The notes under the pieces: generated by a model
Told to the model about the DNA's origin: nothing
Seen by the model: the letters and a program-made list of their open reading frames with translations, nothing else
The model's database searches: none
Position numbers and translations under genes: made by a program
Assembly (NCBI GenBank): GCA_040414855.1
Contig: JBEDUQ010000278.1
Coordinates: 1-5,148 of the forward strand
Source: DASVXQ01 sp040414855
GTDB taxonomy: Bacteria; Actinomycetota; CALGFH01
Direction of reading: 5' to 3'
DNA length: 5,148 nt
In this document: in pieces, positions 4,646 through 5,148 of the stretch
Layout: every line of letters starts with the position of its first letter
Position numbering within the stretch: the stretch's first letter is position 1

Positions 4646-5148
4646 TCAGAGTGGTGGGTAGCCGATGTGGATGTGTTCCTGGTGGGCTTGGTTGGTGAAG
4701 AAGGGCGGGTGGCTGATCGCGTAGGGGGAGCCGATTTCGCTTGGCCGCAGGGGTCCTTGGAGGCTGTCGAGCCAGTCGAGCAGGGCCTTGGTCTGGGTGG
4801 CGCCGGGTTGGACGGGCTGGTGGTTGACCTGGTCGATGTCGATCGCGCGCCAGACGTAATGGTTGGAGATCCGTGTGGTGCCTTCGACGTGTTTGGTGTG
4901 GCCGGTGTGGATGCACGAGATCCTGACCGTCCACCGTTCGCTGATGAGGGTGAGCAGGGATTGGATGCGCAGGTCCAGTTGTGGGTTGCCGAGGTCAGCT
5001 TTGGTGTTGCAGCCGTGCGACAGGGTGGTTTGGAGCCTGGGGTTGTGGGCGAGGGCTTTGGTGAACGCGTCGACGACTGGGGTGGTGGTGGGTTGGGTGG
5101 TGTAGCGGTTGGCGAGGGTGAGGACTTGGTGGACGTACCAGCAGGCGT
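4646..5148 (-). CDS. C-terminal part of a probable M15/hedgehog-type zinc peptidase-like protein (cut by window edge)
   Basis: The frame is open from the right edge to a TGA at 4648-4646, giving 166 residues with no start in the window. Numbered from the edge: DLGNPQLDLRIQSLLTLI (51-68) precedes a strand WTVRISCIHTGH (72-83). Next come VEGTTRISNHYVWRAIDID (88-105) and finally HQEHIHIGYPPL at the C terminus. The pattern His96-X6-Asp103 plus His158-X-His160 matches the zinc-binding layout of the LAS group (lysostaphin, D-Ala-D-Ala carboxypeptidase, hedgehog), and SNHxxxRAxDI is the usual form around the first His. The common Gly before Arg is Trp99 here. Such domains often cut peptidoglycan cross-links or sit at the end of cell-wall hydrolases. 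Codon use is atypical: Gln is 8 CAA to 4 CAG and Lys is 3 AAA to 1 AAG, against none of CAA or AAA in hemL. This suggests separate origin. The N-terminal part is unseen, so substrate and activity are unknown. Confidence 0.62.
   Translation of the reverse strand, partial: ACWYVHQVLTLANRYTTQPTTTPVVDAFTKALAHNPRLQTTLSHGCNTKADLGNPQLDLRIQSLLTLISERWTVRISCIHTGHTKHVEGTTRISNHYVWRAIDIDQVNHQPVQPGATQTKALLDWLDSLQGPLRPSEIGSPYAISHPPFFTNQAHQEHIHIGYPPL

Noticed and set aside
4530..4934. N-terminal extension of the DUF2330 gene to 4934
   Set aside because: The extension is His/Pro/Arg-rich shadow of the peptidase-like gene. The ATG at 4529 has GGAGGT and begins a normal signal peptide.

Overview
The window is about 75% G+C. 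Its start sites either carry strong GGAGG-type ribosome sites or look leaderless, and most genes use only G/C-ending codons. This fits a high-GC actinomycete (Actinomycetota). I cannot name a genus, and a deep or uncultured lineage is possible.

Layout. (1) At the left edge, on the minus strand, lies the N-terminal 51 codons of a membrane-anchored protein (1-155). It is divergent from the next gene across an 84-bp gap. (2) On the plus strand is an apparent operon: an aldo/keto-reductase-fold protein (240-1196), a 69-codon ORF containing tandem repeats (1193-1402), and hemL, glutamate-1-semialdehyde 2,1-aminomutase (1399-2712). Both junctions are ATGA stop/start overlaps preceded by GGAGG seven bases upstream. 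(3) A 60-bp convergent gap with GC-rich hairpins separates this from the minus-strand genes. (4) On the minus strand is a two-gene unit: a DUF2330 secreted, C-terminally anchored protein (4529-3450) and a membrane-anchored type-1 copper cupredoxin (3453-2773), again overlapping by ATGA. (5) At the right edge, on the minus strand, is the C-terminal 166 residues of a protein with an M15/hedgehog-type zinc peptidase signature (4646-5148). Its codon use differs clearly from the rest.

How they fit together. HemL makes 5-aminolevulinate for tetrapyrrole synthesis. The coupled upstream aldo/keto reductase lacks the usual catalytic Tyr and Lys, so its role in that unit is unclear. The DUF2330 and cupredoxin proteins should both face the extracytoplasmic space and are probably made together. 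They may form a membrane copper or electron-transfer module, but that is inference.

The most unusual structure is the spacer between the reductase and hemL. The ribosome site plus ATGA coupling junction is present twice, 206 bp apart, and a 54-bp (18-codon) tandem repeat lies between the copies. This suggests that duplication of a translational-coupling junction created a small new ORF inside a heme-synthesis operon. I see no clear evidence of a wholly new multi-gene defence or mobile system.
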